Under the pieces are notes generated by a model. The model saw nothing but the letters and a program-made list of their open reading frames with translations. It was not told the DNA's origin and made no database searches. A program made the translations under genes and the position numbers. Positions 44,804 through 53,508 of a stretch of 64,000 bases of DNA are shown here, in pieces. The stretch is from DASQMT01 sp963835735 (GTDB lineage Bacteria > Actinomycetota > Thermoleophilia > Solirubrobacterales > Solirubrobacteraceae): positions 1 through 64,000 of the forward strand of contig CAWIGP010000005.1 of assembly GCA_963835735.1 (NCBI GenBank), written 5' to 3'. Within the stretch, counting starts at the first letter, position 1. Each line of letters starts with the position of its first letter.

Positions 44804-46843
44804 CTAGCGGGCCGGCCGCTCGTGGCCCTGCTGGATCAGGAACTTGCGCGCCGTCTTCGCGCGCCGCAGGTACGAGGTCGTCCGTGCCTTCGCCGAGCGG
44901 ATCGAGCGCTTCACCCGTGCCTTGTACGCGACCTTGGGCTCCTTGGCCGCCGCCGGGAAGAACACCGACGGTGAGTTGGCTTGGAGGAACGAGTAAGCCA
45001 GCGCGCCCGGCGGCACCTCGGGCCGATCGAGCGGCTCCAGCTGCCAAGGCACGACCTGCCGGAACGCCTGCCACACGGCGGTCGGCGCAGCGCCGAAGCT
45101 CCGCGGCAGCCCGAGTTGCTGGCCCTGGATCTGACGCAGGTTCAGCCAGAAGCTGGTTGTCAGCAGCTCCTGTCCGAGCATCTGCAGCGTGTTGTCCACC
45201 ATGAGCCGCGCGCGGGCGACCTTGATGCGACCCTCGGCCTCCAGATCCTCGACGTTCTGCACGATCGGGTTGCCCTGTGCCGGGACCGGATTCTGGAGCG
45301 TCTGGATCTCGGCCATCAGGTCCGCGATCGTGTATTCGGCGGCCCGCGGCGGGGCCAGCCGCGACTCCGTCGCCGTCAGCACGCCGCCGGCCGTGGTCGT
45401 CCCGGGGCCGATCACGGTGAAGAACGTGTTCGTGAACCGCTGGATCACCTGGTTGTTCGCCGTGACCATGTTGGCGACCGCGTTGGACAGCGCCTCGATG
45501 TCGTTGTCCATCGTGATCGGGTCCCAGTTGGCGTTGGACAGGATGTAGCCGTGCTCGCAGCCGTCGCCGACGCACTCGTCGTTGTTGGGACCTCCCTCCA
45601 CGAAGTACTGCTCGAACCACGGCGTGTCGAGCTCGGGCGACGTCTCCGGCGAAGTCCCCGGCAACACCGCCGGGTTGTGGTCGGAGGAGTTGATCTGGAT
45701 CAGCACGTTCTGCTTGAGCCGCGACCACGACTCCCACGCGGCGCCGTTCCGCTGGCTGGTCGCTCGCAGGCTCTCCGGATCTTGGATGATCCGCAGCGGC
45801 ACGCCGGTCGGGGATACCTCGTCGAGGTCGAACAGGTAGCTCGGCGAGATCATCTCCAGCACGCGATCGGCAACGAAGTTCTGCCACGGGAACGGCCGCG
45901 CGTCCTGCACGATCGACGCGATCGGCGTGACGCTCGAGTTCATGCCCTGTAGCGCGGTCGCGTAGATCAGGTCCGACCAGTCCAGCATGTTCCTGCCGTC
46001 GTGGAGCAGGAGCGCAGCCTGACCGGCGGTATACGCGTTGGTGCTGACGAGCGCGGCGTCGTCCGCCGCGAACGGGGCGCCCGGCGCGTTCGTCTGCCCC
46101 GGCTGGTCCTGGAGCCGCTGGAGGCCGGCCTGGGCGAGCGCCTGCCCCGCGGACATCCGCTGCCCGTGGAGATAGGCCTGGCCGACCCCGACCATCGTGC
46201 CCTCGACATTGCCCATCTGCGGGAGGTCGCCCTCGCCGGGGGTGCCGCGTGACTGCACGACAGGCGTGACCCGCTTGTTCAGCAGGTCGAGGAGCATCTG
46301 CGTCAGCTGCGGCGTGGCCGCCTCGTAGACCATGTTGTTGGCCCGGACGACCATCATCGCGCGAACGATCTCCTCGTCGGCGACCTCAGGCCCGAAGCCG
46401 CCCCGCGGCCCGTTCTTGAACGTGCGCAACTGGCGCTCGAGCAGGAAGTCGCGATTGGAGCAGGGAACCATGGTCGTCGGGCAGATGAGATTGGGATCGA
46501 CCGTCGTCGACAGCGGATCGCCCGTGAAGATCGGCGTCTGGCGCCCCGAGCCGGTGCCGCGGTTGAAGAAGTAGATCGGGATGTCCTCGCGCGCGCCCTC
46601 CAACAGCAGGTAGTACGCGTTCAGCGAGCGCTGCCGGGCCTTCTGCGCGAGTGCCACCTTGGCGCCGTGCCTGGCGACGTCCACGACCTGCTGGATCGTG
46701 AGCTTCTTGCCGTCGAGCACCACCGTCTGGTCGGCCTTGCTCGGAATGATCGGGTTGTACGCGAATGCCGATGTGGCATGCGCGGCCAGCACCGCGGCGG
46801 CAGCACAAAGACTCACACAGCCAACTCTCATACGAGTTCGCAT
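44804..46843 (-). CDS. Secreted aromatic amino acid lyase (HAL/PAL)-like protein lacking the MIO triad
   Basis: 679 residues. N-terminal signal peptide (CVSLCAAAAVLAAHATSAFA). The body follows the histidine/phenylalanine ammonia-lyase plan: VVLDGKKLTIQQVVDVARHG, FNRGTGSGR (cf. NTGFG), MMVVRANNMVYEAATPQLTQMLLDLLNKRVTPVV, NSSDHNPAV, and long helices. Where the family has Ala-Ser-Gly, which cyclises to the MIO cofactor, this protein has Gly203-Glu204-Gly205 (TPGEGDLPQ). Export and loss of MIO argue against ordinary lyase chemistry. The last ~50 residues are strongly basic (KVAYKARVKRSIRSAKARTT...). ATG 46843 or TTG 46849 (GGAGGG further upstream) could be the start. Confidence 0.75.
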   Translation of the reverse strand: MRTRMRVGCVSLCAAAAVLAAHATSAFAYNPIIPSKADQTVVLDGKKLTIQQVVDVARHGAKVALAQKARQRSLNAYYLLLEGAREDIPIYFFNRGTGSGRQTPIFTGDPLSTTVDPNLICPTTMVPCSNRDFLLERQLRTFKNGPRGGFGPEVADEEIVRAMMVVRANNMVYEAATPQLTQMLLDLLNKRVTPVVQSRGTPGEGDLPQMGNVEGTMVGVGQAYLHGQRMSAGQALAQAGLQRLQDQPGQTNAPGAPFAADDAALVSTNAYTAGQAALLLHDGRNMLDWSDLIYATALQGMNSSVTPIASIVQDARPFPWQNFVADRVLEMISPSYLFDLDEVSPTGVPLRIIQDPESLRATSQRNGAAWESWSRLKQNVLIQINSSDHNPAVLPGTSPETSPELDTPWFEQYFVEGGPNNDECVGDGCEHGYILSNANWDPITMDNDIEALSNAVANMVTANNQVIQRFTNTFFTVIGPGTTTAGGVLTATESRLAPPRAAEYTIADLMAEIQTLQNPVPAQGNPIVQNVEDLEAEGRIKVARARLMVDNTLQMLGQELLTTSFWLNLRQIQGQQLGLPRSFGAAPTAVWQAFRQVVPWQLEPLDRPEVPPGALAYSFLQANSPSVFFPAAAKEPKVAYKARVKRSIRSAKARTTSYLRRAKTARKFLIQQGHERPAR

Positions 46844-47133
46844 GAGCAAAGCGACCCTCCTGTGTCGGGAATTGGGTGAAGCTGACAGCCAGCGCTCCAA
46901 CTAACGGCTAACTGTGCAATCGCGACGCGCAATCACGCGCGACTGAAAGGGACCGGCCTGCGGCCAGTCATCCCTACCTCCCCGGTATTCACTGGTGGAT
47001 CGGCGTTCACCCGCCGATCCGAGAGTTGGCGCAACAGGAGTATCAGTTTGAACCAATTTGCGCAAGGGAGTGGGCGGCCCGGTTTTCAGTGAACCGTGGA
47101 CAACGCGCAGCGATCCTGCTAGACGGTCCTCGG
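46844..47133. other. Intergenic region between divergent genes
   Basis: 290 bp, less GC-rich than its surroundings. Contains GGATCGGC/GCCGATCC (46997-47020), an 8-bp stem with an 8-nt loop, and TAGACG at 47120-47125, 8 nt before the lipoprotein ATG. Probably carries promoters for both divergent secreted-protein genes; no RNA gene recognised. Confidence 0.5.
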
Positions 47134-47523
47134 ATGAGCGCGCACCGGAGGCACGCCGGCGGCTACCTCGCCGCCATGATCGCGGCGGCCGTGGTGGGAT
47201 GCGGAGGCGAGAGCAAGCCGGATCCGGCGCCGGAGGACATCGCTGCGATCGGCTCGTCGATGGGGGACATCGTGTTCCAGTGCCAGTCGGTGTCCGCCGG
47301 TTTCATCGAGCAGCCCGATCGCGCACAGCTCACGCGCGATGTCGACGTGCTGCTGGGAACGTTCGAGCGCGTGAGCGGCGACGCCCCGTTCAAGGTCGGC
47401 GCCGCAACGGGTCCGAGGAGAAACACGAGCGTACGGGGTGAGCTGCGGCTGGCCCGGGACACACTCTCCACGTGCGAGCCGCGGCAGGCCCGCCGGCTCG
47501 ACGTCGCTCTGAACCCAGAGTGA
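47134..47523 (+). CDS. Small predicted lipoprotein of unknown function
   Basis: 129 residues. Basic start, hydrophobic stretch GGYLAAMIAAAVVGCGG with a lipobox-like VVGC at about residues 20-23, then a soluble region with two further Cys (FQCQSVS and LSTCEPR), which may form a disulphide outside the cell. No family recognised. ATG 47134 gives the signal peptide; longer in-frame starts add non-coding-like residues. Confidence 0.65.
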   Translation: MSAHRRHAGGYLAAMIAAAVVGCGGESKPDPAPEDIAAIGSSMGDIVFQCQSVSAGFIEQPDRAQLTRDVDVLLGTFERVSGDAPFKVGAATGPRRNTSVRGELRLARDTLSTCEPRQARRLDVALNPE

Positions 47524-47558
47524 TCCGAGTAGGGGGCGAGAAGTCTCGCCGCACGCCC

Positions 47559-47564
47559 TAGTAT
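47559..47564 (+). promoter_or_regulatory. -10-like TAGTAT box ahead of the Uma2 gene
   Basis: TAGTAT 6 nt upstream of the GTG start, no Shine-Dalgarno. Confidence 0.45.
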
Positions 47565-47570
47565 CCGGGT

Positions 47571-48126
47571 GTGGCAGTCGACACCGAAGTGCACCGCTGG
47601 TCGCTCGCGGAATATCACCAGCTCGTCGAATCGGGAGGTTTCGACGACGCCACCCGTATCGAGCTCATCGACGGACTGCTCGTCGACATGAGCCCGAAGA
47701 CGGCCGAGCACGAGAACGCGATCGCGTGGCTGAACCAGCGACTGGTGCTTGCGGTCGACCTGGGCCGCTATGAGATCAGGGTGGCGTCGGCCCTGACGCT
47801 GGACCGGTCCGAGCCGGAGCCCGACCTGATCGTGACGGAGCGCGACGCACCGCGCCCGTACCACCCCGCGACGGCGGCGCTCGTAATCGAGGTCGCGGTC
47901 TCGTCGCAGCGGCGCGACCTGCGCGTCAAGCCGCGGATTTACGCGCGTGCCGGGATCCCGCTGTACTGGGTGATCGACCTGGACGGTCGCCGCGCCGTCG
48001 TGCACGCCGATCCGGGACCGGAAGGGTACGGCGCAATCGAGGTGCTCGGCGGGGACGGGGAGCTGGCGGCGCCGGAGCTCGGCCTGCCGAGCATCGTCGC
48101 TGGCCGAGCTCTTCTCGGTCAGCTAG
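47571..48126 (+). CDS. Uma2-family (DUF820) endonuclease-fold protein (apparent +1 frameshift near 3' end)
   Basis: 184 residues after correction. Restriction-endonuclease-like fold: WSLAEYHQLVESGGFDDATRIELIDGLLVDMSPKTAEH, EPEPDLIVTERD, ALVIEVAVSSQRRDLRVKPRIYARAGIPLYWVIDL, matching the PD-(D/E)xK pattern (Asp, Glu-x-Lys-like EVA..K). Biological role of Uma2 proteins is unknown; they are abundant in Cyanobacteria and Chloroflexi and scattered in Actinobacteria. An extra G at ~48099 changes the end; removing it gives SIVLAELFSVS and a stop at 48124-48126, the usual family ending. Without it the frame runs antisense through the neighbour. Confidence 0.82.
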
Positions 48127-49639
48127 CGACGCGCGCCTCTCGCGACAGCAACGGCGGCCCGCCCTCCGGCGGCGTCCAGCGCAGCCGGAAGCGGCCCTCG
48201 AAGCGCGGGATCGTGTGCAGGAACGGGTCCGAGCGCACCGCGAACGTCGCGATCGTCGCGAATGCGCCGCCGCCGAGCGGGGCGTTCTGCAGCTCTACGC
48301 GCGCTGCCGCGCGCGCGGGAAGCGGGCGCACCTGCCCGTAGACGCGCAGCCTGGCCGCGCCGGCGCGCGTGATCCAGAGCGGCAGGCGGTAGGCGTCGTA
48401 GGCGGGCTTCGGCCGCCCGTCGGCGAAGCGCACGCCGGACTGGAAACCGCCGAGCACCGGATCGTCGAGCAGTTTGTACTGCGCCACGGTGCGCACGCGC
48501 GGGTCGCGGTACGCGATCCAGTCGGACTGGTTCAGGTACGCGGCCTGGCGTGCGAGCGAGACGCCGAACAGCAGGTCCGGCGGGCTGGTCTGGAAGCCGT
48601 GCTCGGTGTAGTGGATCGGCAGGCCGCGCGGGATCCGGCCGCGGCGCCCGCCGGCGTCGAGGATCCGCTCGAGCCGGCCCGACGAGGAGATCGTGATCTC
48701 GGTCGCGGGCCGGCCGCGCGCCGTCGGCGGCCGCGACCCGCCCTGCGTGTACGGGTGGTGCGCGAAGCCGGTGACGCGCAGGCGGCGGAAGCGCTGGCAC
48801 CGGCTCACCGCCGCCGCCGTCCCGCGCAGCGGCCTGCCGCGTGCGTCGATGCAGAGCAGCGTCCGGATGAACGTCGCCGGCGGCGCCGAGCGTGTCGCGA
48901 GCCGCCCGCGCGTGCGCCCGAGCGGAGCCGTCTCGCCGAGCAGCATCCGGTCGCCGCCGTGGCCCGTCGCACGCAGACCCGCGATCGCCGCGCGGACGAG
49001 CGCGCGGTACGTCACCGCGGACGCCGCGTAGACGATCCCGTGCCGGCGCGCGAACTGGGGGCGCAGCCAGGTCGCCAGGTTAGGCTCGTTGCCGAACGAC
49101 CAGCGTCGTACGCGCGGCAGCACGCCGCCGCCCTGGTTCTGGTCGGCGTACGCGCCCGAGTAGCGCCGCCCAAGCGCGCGCACGAACGCGCCGTAGGCGG
49201 CCGCGTCGGGCCTGCACACGCTGCGCCGCGCCGCGCACCGCGACGCCCAGGCCGGGATCGGAGTCGAGGGGGAGAGCAGCAGCGAGAGCCCGCGCGCGTG
49301 GGCGCCGCGCACGAGGTCGTCGAGCGGATCCCAGCGCGCGGGCGGGTAGGCGGCGGGATCGCCGGGAGCGAAGCCGCGGGGGCGGCGCCGGGCGTCAGGC
49401 GCCGGCGCGAAGTCGCGCCAGCGCACGACCGCGCGCACCCCGTCGGCCCCGAGCGCGACCGCGTCGTCGAGCGCCCGCTCGCGGGCCGCCGGCCCGGACT
49501 GCAGCATCTGGCGCTCGTCCTCGACGAGCGACTCCTGCGTGGTCGACGCGCGCGCCGCGGGCGCCGTCAGGCAGCACAGCGCGACGAGCGCCGCGAGCGC
49601 GGTGAGGCGGCGCGGCGTGACGAGCGCCGCAGGTGCCAC
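48119..49639 (-). CDS. Secreted glycoside hydrolase-like protein (clan GH-A type)
   Basis: About 506 residues. Signal peptide (LTALAALVALCCLTAPAARA). TIM-barrel glycosidase features: GVRAVVRWRDFAP, RWDPLDDLVRGAHARGLSLLLSPSTP, acid/base Glu in RWSFGNEPNL, and likely nucleophile Glu in PIHYTEHGFQT, with HHPYTQGG between. Family number and substrate cannot be told. A C-terminal beta region (from LRVYGQVRPLP) may bind carbohydrate. GTG 49639 is preferred: a start at 49708 would read through the sodA terminator palindrome. Confidence 0.75.
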   Translation of the reverse strand: MAPAALVTPRRLTALAALVALCCLTAPAARASTTQESLVEDERQMLQSGPAARERALDDAVALGADGVRAVVRWRDFAPAPDARRRPRGFAPGDPAAYPPARWDPLDDLVRGAHARGLSLLLSPSTPIPAWASRCAARRSVCRPDAAAYGAFVRALGRRYSGAYADQNQGGGVLPRVRRWSFGNEPNLATWLRPQFARRHGIVYAASAVTYRALVRAAIAGLRATGHGGDRMLLGETAPLGRTRGRLATRSAPPATFIRTLLCIDARGRPLRGTAAAVSRCQRFRRLRVTGFAHHPYTQGGSRPPTARGRPATEITISSSGRLERILDAGGRRGRIPRGLPIHYTEHGFQTSPPDLLFGVSLARQAAYLNQSDWIAYRDPRVRTVAQYKLLDDPVLGGFQSGVRFADGRPKPAYDAYRLPLWITRAGAARLRVYGQVRPLPARAAARVELQNAPLGGGAFATIATFAVRSDPFLHTIPRFEGRFRLRWTPPEGGPPLLSREARVAS

Positions 49640-49671
49640 CGGGCGCAGCCCGACGAGTGCGGCGCGGTCAC

Positions 49672-49699
49672 GGACGCCGCGGGCCCGCCCGCGGCGTCC
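49672..49699 (-). terminator. Terminator hairpin of sodA
   Basis: Perfect 13-bp palindrome GGACGCCGCGGGC / GCCCGCGGCGTCC with a 2-nt centre, 17 bp downstream of the superoxide dismutase stop on the minus strand. Confidence 0.75.
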
Positions 49700-49715
49700 C
49701 GTCCGCATCCGTCGC

Positions 49716-50321
49716 TCAGGCGACCGCGCCGTACCGCTCCGCGACCTTGCCCCAATTGACCACGTTCCACCACGCGTCGATGTAGTCGGGGCGCCGGTTC
49801 TGGTACTTCAGGTAGTACGCGTGCTCCCACACGTCCACGCCGAGCAGCGGCGTCTGGCCGTTCGAGAGCGGCGTGTCCTGGTTCGCCGAGCCGACGACGG
49901 CCAGGCCGCTGCCGTCGTGCACCAGCCAGGACCAACCGGAGCCGAACTGGTTGACGCCGGTCTCCTTGACCTTCGCCTTGAAGTCGTCGAACGAGCCGAA
50001 TGCGGCGTCGATCGCCGTGCGGAGCGCGCCGTCGGGCTCGCCGCCCCCGTTCGGGCTCATCGACTCCCAGAACAGCGTGTGGTTGTAGTGGCCGCCGCCG
50101 TTGTTGCGGACCGCGCCCCGCTTGTCCTCCGGGACCTGGCTGAGGTCGGCGAGCACGGCTTCGATCGGCGTGCCGTCGAGCGGCCCGCCCGCGAGCGCTG
50201 CATTCGCCTTGTCCACGTACGCCTGGTGGTGCTTGTCGTGATGGAAGCGCATCGTCTCCGCGTCGATGTGCGGCTCGAGCGCGTCGTAGGCGTACGGGAG
50301 CGGTGGGACTTCGTAGGCCAT
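49716..50321 (-). CDS. sodA: Superoxide dismutase (Fe/Mn family)
   Basis: 201 residues. Metal ligands: His27 (TMRFHHDKHHQAYV), His in GGGHYNHTLFWESM, Asp and His in DVWEHAYYLKYQNRRPDYIDAWWNVVNW. Mn versus Fe cannot be decided; the GSGWSWLV and DTPL context is typical of Mn or cambialistic types. ATG 50321 is set by GAGGAG 8 nt upstream. TGATACAAA at ~50352-50360 (minus strand) resembles an extended -10. Divergent from proS. Confidence 0.95.
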   Translation of the reverse strand: MAYEVPPLPYAYDALEPHIDAETMRFHHDKHHQAYVDKANAALAGGPLDGTPIEAVLADLSQVPEDKRGAVRNNGGGHYNHTLFWESMSPNGGGEPDGALRTAIDAAFGSFDDFKAKVKETGVNQFGSGWSWLVHDGSGLAVVGSANQDTPLSNGQTPLLGVDVWEHAYYLKYQNRRPDYIDAWWNVVNWGKVAERYGAVA

Positions 50322-50395
50322 GCCTCGTTCTCCTCGGATCGGGTTCGTGGTTTGTATCACCCGGGTTCCGTGCGGCTGACTGGACGCGCCTCCTC

Positions 50396-50401
50396 TAGGC
50401 T
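50396..50401 (+). promoter_or_regulatory. -10-like TAGGCT box ahead of proS
   Basis: TAGGCT 11 nt upstream of the proS ATG; no Shine-Dalgarno. Confidence 0.4.
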
Positions 50402-50412
50402 CTGCGCCCGCG

Positions 50413-52093
50413 ATGACGAGACTCTCCCGCTACCTCCTGCCGACCGAGAAGCAGCCGCCGGCCGACGCCGAGGCGGTCTCGCACAAGCTGCTCGTGCGCG
50501 CCGGCATGATCCGGCAGCTCGGCGCCGGGCTGTGGACATGGCTGCCGGCGGGCTGGCGCGTGCACCGGAAGGCCGAGCAGATCGTGCGCGAGGAGATGAA
50601 CGCGATCGGCGGGCAGGAGCTGCTGATGCCGGTGCTGCACCCGGCCGAGCTGTGGCAGCGCAGCAGCCGCTACGGGATCACGGAGCTGATGAAGCTGAAG
50701 GACCGCAAGGGCGCCGACATGGTGCTCGCGATGACGCACGAGGAGAACATCACGTTCCACATGGCGAGCATCGTGCGCTCCTACCGCGACCTCCCGCAGC
50801 TGGTCTACCACATCCAGACCAAGGAGCGCGACGAGGCCCGGCCGCGCGCATCGGTGCTCCGCACGCGCGAGTTCATCATGAAGGACGCGTACTCGTTCGA
50901 CCGCGATCGCGAGGGCCTCGACGCGAGCTACGAGCTGTGCATCACCGCCTACGACCGCATCTTCGACCGGGTCGGGCTGGAGTGGTACCGGGTCGCCTCC
51001 GACGTGGGGATGATGGGCGGAATCGGCGCGCACGAGTACATGGCGCCGGCCCCCGCGGGCGAGGACGAGGTGGCGCTCGCGCCCGGCTACGCCGCGAACG
51101 TCGAGATCGCCAGCGCGCAACCGCAGCCGGTCGAGCTGCCGCCGCCGCTCGCCGCGCCGGAGCTCGTCGAGACGCCGGGTATGACCACCGTGGCCGCGGT
51201 CGCCGGCGAGCTCGGCGTGCCCGGCGGCGCACTGCTCAAGGCCTATCCGGTGATCACCGGCGGCGAGCTCAAGCTGGTGATTCTGCGCGGCGACCATCGC
51301 GTCAACGACATCAAGCTGCGGAACGCGCTCGGGGCCGAGTTCCGGCCCGCCCGGGCGGAGGAGTTCGAGGACCGCATCGGGCCCGCGGGCTACATCGGGC
51401 CGGTCGGCGTCGACGTCCCGATCCTGCTCGACGAGGGCGTCGCGCCGGGAGGCTACGTCACGGGCTCCAACCGCCCCGACTCGCACCTGCGCGGCGTCGA
51501 GCCGGGGCGCGACTTCCCGTACGAACGCGTCGACATCCGCCGGGTCGAGGCGGGCGACACCGCCGACGGCGCACCCGATCCGCGTCGAGCCCGCGATCGA
51601 GGTCGGCAACATCTTCAAGCTCGGCACGCGCTACGCCGAGGCGCTCGACGCGACCTACCTCGACGAGTCCGGCGCCGAGCAGCTGATCTGGATGGGCTCC
51701 TACGGGATCGGCCCTGCCCGGATCGCGGCCGCCGCCGTCGAGCAGTTCGCCGACGAGCACGGCATCAGCTGGCCGCGCGCGCTCGCGCCGTTCGACGTCG
51801 AGCTCGTCGGGCTCGGCAAGGAGGGCACCGACGAGCGCGCGCTCGCCGAGCGGCTCTACGACGAGCTGCGCGAGGCCGGGCTCGACGTCGTGTACGACGA
51901 CCGCGACATCGGACCCGGCGGCAAGTTCGCCGACGCCGAGCTGCTCGGTGTCCCGCTGCGGCTCACCGTCGGAAGGCGCACCCTGGAGGCCGGCGAGATC
52001 GAGGTCCAGCTGCGGCGCGGGCGCCTCCAGCAGAGCGTGCCGCTCGACGGCGCCGCCGACGCGGTGGCGGACCTGTGGCGCAGTCTCCCTTAG
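50413..52093 (+). CDS. proS: Prolyl-tRNA synthetase (apparent +1 frameshift)
   Basis: Class II synthetase, bacterial type with the YbaK-like editing insertion; 559 residues after correction. Seen: LLVRAGMIRQLGAGLWTWLPAGWRVHRKAEQIVREEMNAIG, motif 2 YHIQTKERDEARPRASVLRTREFIMKDAYSFD, editing domain from MTTVAAVAGELGVPGGALLKAYPV, motif 3 MGSYGIGPARIAAAAVEQ and anticodon domain ending LDVVYDDRDIGPGGKFADAEL. An extra G at ~51571 breaks the frame before HPIRVEPAIEVGNIFKLGTRYAEAL. Essential gene, so probably a sequence error. Confidence 0.92.
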
Positions 52094-52713
52094 GGCGCCG
52101 CCGGCTCACCTTCCGCCGGCTGTCGGGCCTGGACCGCTCCGGCCCGCCGCCGCCGCAGACGGTCTCCGGCCAGCCGCTGCGCCCGTGGACGATCCCGAAC
52201 GCGATCGGCTACGTCCGGCTTGCGCTGATCCCGCTGTTCCTCGTGCTCGCGCTCGGGTCCGAGGATGGCACCGACGCGCTGCCGGCCGTGATCTTCGCGG
52301 TGGTCGGCTGGAGCGACTACTTCGACGGGATCGCCGCCCGCCTGACCGGGCAGTACTCGCGCCTGGGCGCGCTGCTCGACCCGCTCGTGGACCGGCTGCT
52401 CGTGCTCTCGGGGATCGTCGTCTGCTGGCACTTCGAGCTGCTGCCGCGCTGGGGCCTGGCGCTGCTCGCCGCGCGCGAGCTGTTCGTGCTGGTGCTCGCT
52501 CGGGTCGGGATGCGGTACGGCATCGACATCGGCGTCAACTGGCTCGGACGCGCCGGCGTCTGGCCCGTGATGAGCGCGCTGTTCTTCGCGCTCGCAGGCG
52601 TGGAGTGGCTCGCCGAGGCGTGCCTGTACGTGGGCCTGGCGCTGGTGTTCGCTTCCGCCGCGCAGTACGTTCGGGACGGGATTCGGCAGTATCGTGCCAG
52701 ACCCTCAATGTGA
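52075..52713 (+). CDS. pgsA: CDP-alcohol phosphatidyltransferase (PgsA family)
   Basis: 212 residues, membrane enzyme that transfers a phosphatidyl group from CDP-diacylglycerol to glycerol-3-phosphate or another alcohol. CDP-binding motif spread over VVGWSDYFDGIAARLTGQYSRLGALLDPLVDRLL (DG..AR..G..LD..D); PNAIGYVRLALIPLFLVLAL is the usual first helix. GTG 52075 overlaps proS by 19 nt. Mycobacterial garA/ftsR neighbourhoods also contain a pgsA homologue, so the block pgsA-rsiG-like-garA-ftsR is partly conserved. Confidence 0.87.
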   Translation: MAQSPLGRRRLTFRRLSGLDRSGPPPPQTVSGQPLRPWTIPNAIGYVRLALIPLFLVLALGSEDGTDALPAVIFAVVGWSDYFDGIAARLTGQYSRLGALLDPLVDRLLVLSGIVVCWHFELLPRWGLALLAARELFVLVLARVGMRYGIDIGVNWLGRAGVWPVMSALFFALAGVEWLAEACLYVGLALVFASAAQYVRDGIRQYRARPSM

Positions 52714-52767
52714 GCTTGAGGTTCGCTATGCTTGCGGCTCGTTGACCCAGGAGAGGACCGCGACGAC

Positions 52768-53025
52768 ATGATGGACACCTTCCCGGACCTTGGCTCGCTG
52801 TCCGACCAGGAGCTCAAGGAACTGATCCAGCAGCTCACGGACGAGGAGCAGGAGGTGTCCTACCGCCGGCGCATCCTCCACGGCAAGATCGACATCCTCC
52901 GCGCAGAGCTGGTCAACCGGCTGCGCAAGAAGCACGAGGGCGGCGAGGACGTGATCTCGGGCGCCGACGTGCAGCGCCTCACGGACATCCTCGCCGGCAG
53001 GGCGTCCGGCGGCGACGAGTCCTAG
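52768..53025 (+). CDS. Single-motif RsiG-like anti-sigma factor
   Basis: 85 residues, predicted as two helices: SLSDQELKELIQQLTDEEQEVS then YRRRILHGKIDILRAELVNRL, followed by a short acidic tail. The hairpin carries E(x)3S(x)2R(x)3H(x)3D, i.e. the c-di-GMP-binding signature of RsiG (E-S-R-Q-D) with His for Gln. Streptomyces RsiG has two copies; early-branching lineages such as Rubrobacter have one, acting as a homodimer. It would sequester a WhiG-like sigma factor, not encoded here. ATG 52768 with AGGAGAGG at 52749-52756; ATG 52771 is also possible. Confidence 0.78.
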   Translation: MMDTFPDLGSLSDQELKELIQQLTDEEQEVSYRRRILHGKIDILRAELVNRLRKKHEGGEDVISGADVQRLTDILAGRASGGDES

Positions 53026-53031
53026 CGCCTG

Positions 53032-53508
53032 GTGGCGCGGCACTGCCCAGAGTGCGGTTTCGTCGTCGGCGAGGGGGCGAACTACTGCACCAAGTGCGGC
53101 GCCTACGTGGGCGCCGAGCAGCAGGACAAGTCCGACGACGTGACGACGGCCACCTACATCATCGACGAGGCGACCGGCGAGCTACGGCCGGTCGACGTCG
53201 GCGACGTCGCGGCCGAGAGCGGCGCGCTGGTCATCCGCTCCGGCGGCGGGCGGGTGGGCCAGTCGTTCCCGCTGCACGGCGAGCGGATGACGATCGGGCG
53301 CTCGCCCGAGACCGACGTGTTCCTCGACGACGTGACGGTCTCGCGCGACCACGCGGTGCTGGTGCGGCGCTCGGGCGCCTGGTTCCTCGACGACTCCGGC
53401 TCGCTCAACGGCACCTACGTGAACCGCCGGCGGATCGAGTCGCACAAGCTCGAGGACGGCGACGAGCTGCAGATCGGCAAGTACAAGCTCTCCTACCTGG
53501 CCCGGTGA
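53032..53508 (+). CDS. Zinc-ribbon FHA-domain protein (GarA/OdhI-like)
   Basis: 158 residues. N-terminal zinc ribbon CPECGF...CTKCG (Cys 5, 8, 19, 22), a flexible linker with Thr38-Thr39 (DDVTTATY), then an FHA domain: MTIGRSPETDVFLDDVTVSRDHAVLV (Arg, Ser), DDSGSLNGTYVNRRRI (Asn) and LEDGDELQIGKYKLSYL. In GarA a Thr-Thr pair before the FHA is phosphorylated by PknB/PknG and folds back to switch off binding to 2-oxoglutarate dehydrogenase and glutamate enzymes; the same logic is possible here. The zinc ribbon is not in mycobacterial GarA. GTG 53032; stop overlaps the MerR-type gene. Confidence 0.87.
   Translation: MARHCPECGFVVGEGANYCTKCGAYVGAEQQDKSDDVTTATYIIDEATGELRPVDVGDVAAESGALVIRSGGGRVGQSFPLHGERMTIGRSPETDVFLDDVTVSRDHAVLVRRSGAWFLDDSGSLNGTYVNRRRIESHKLEDGDELQIGKYKLSYLAR

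Noticed and set aside
48215..49759. 514-codon plus-strand frame opposite the glycosidase-like gene
   Set aside because: Shadow; the minus strand has signal peptide and catalytic motifs.
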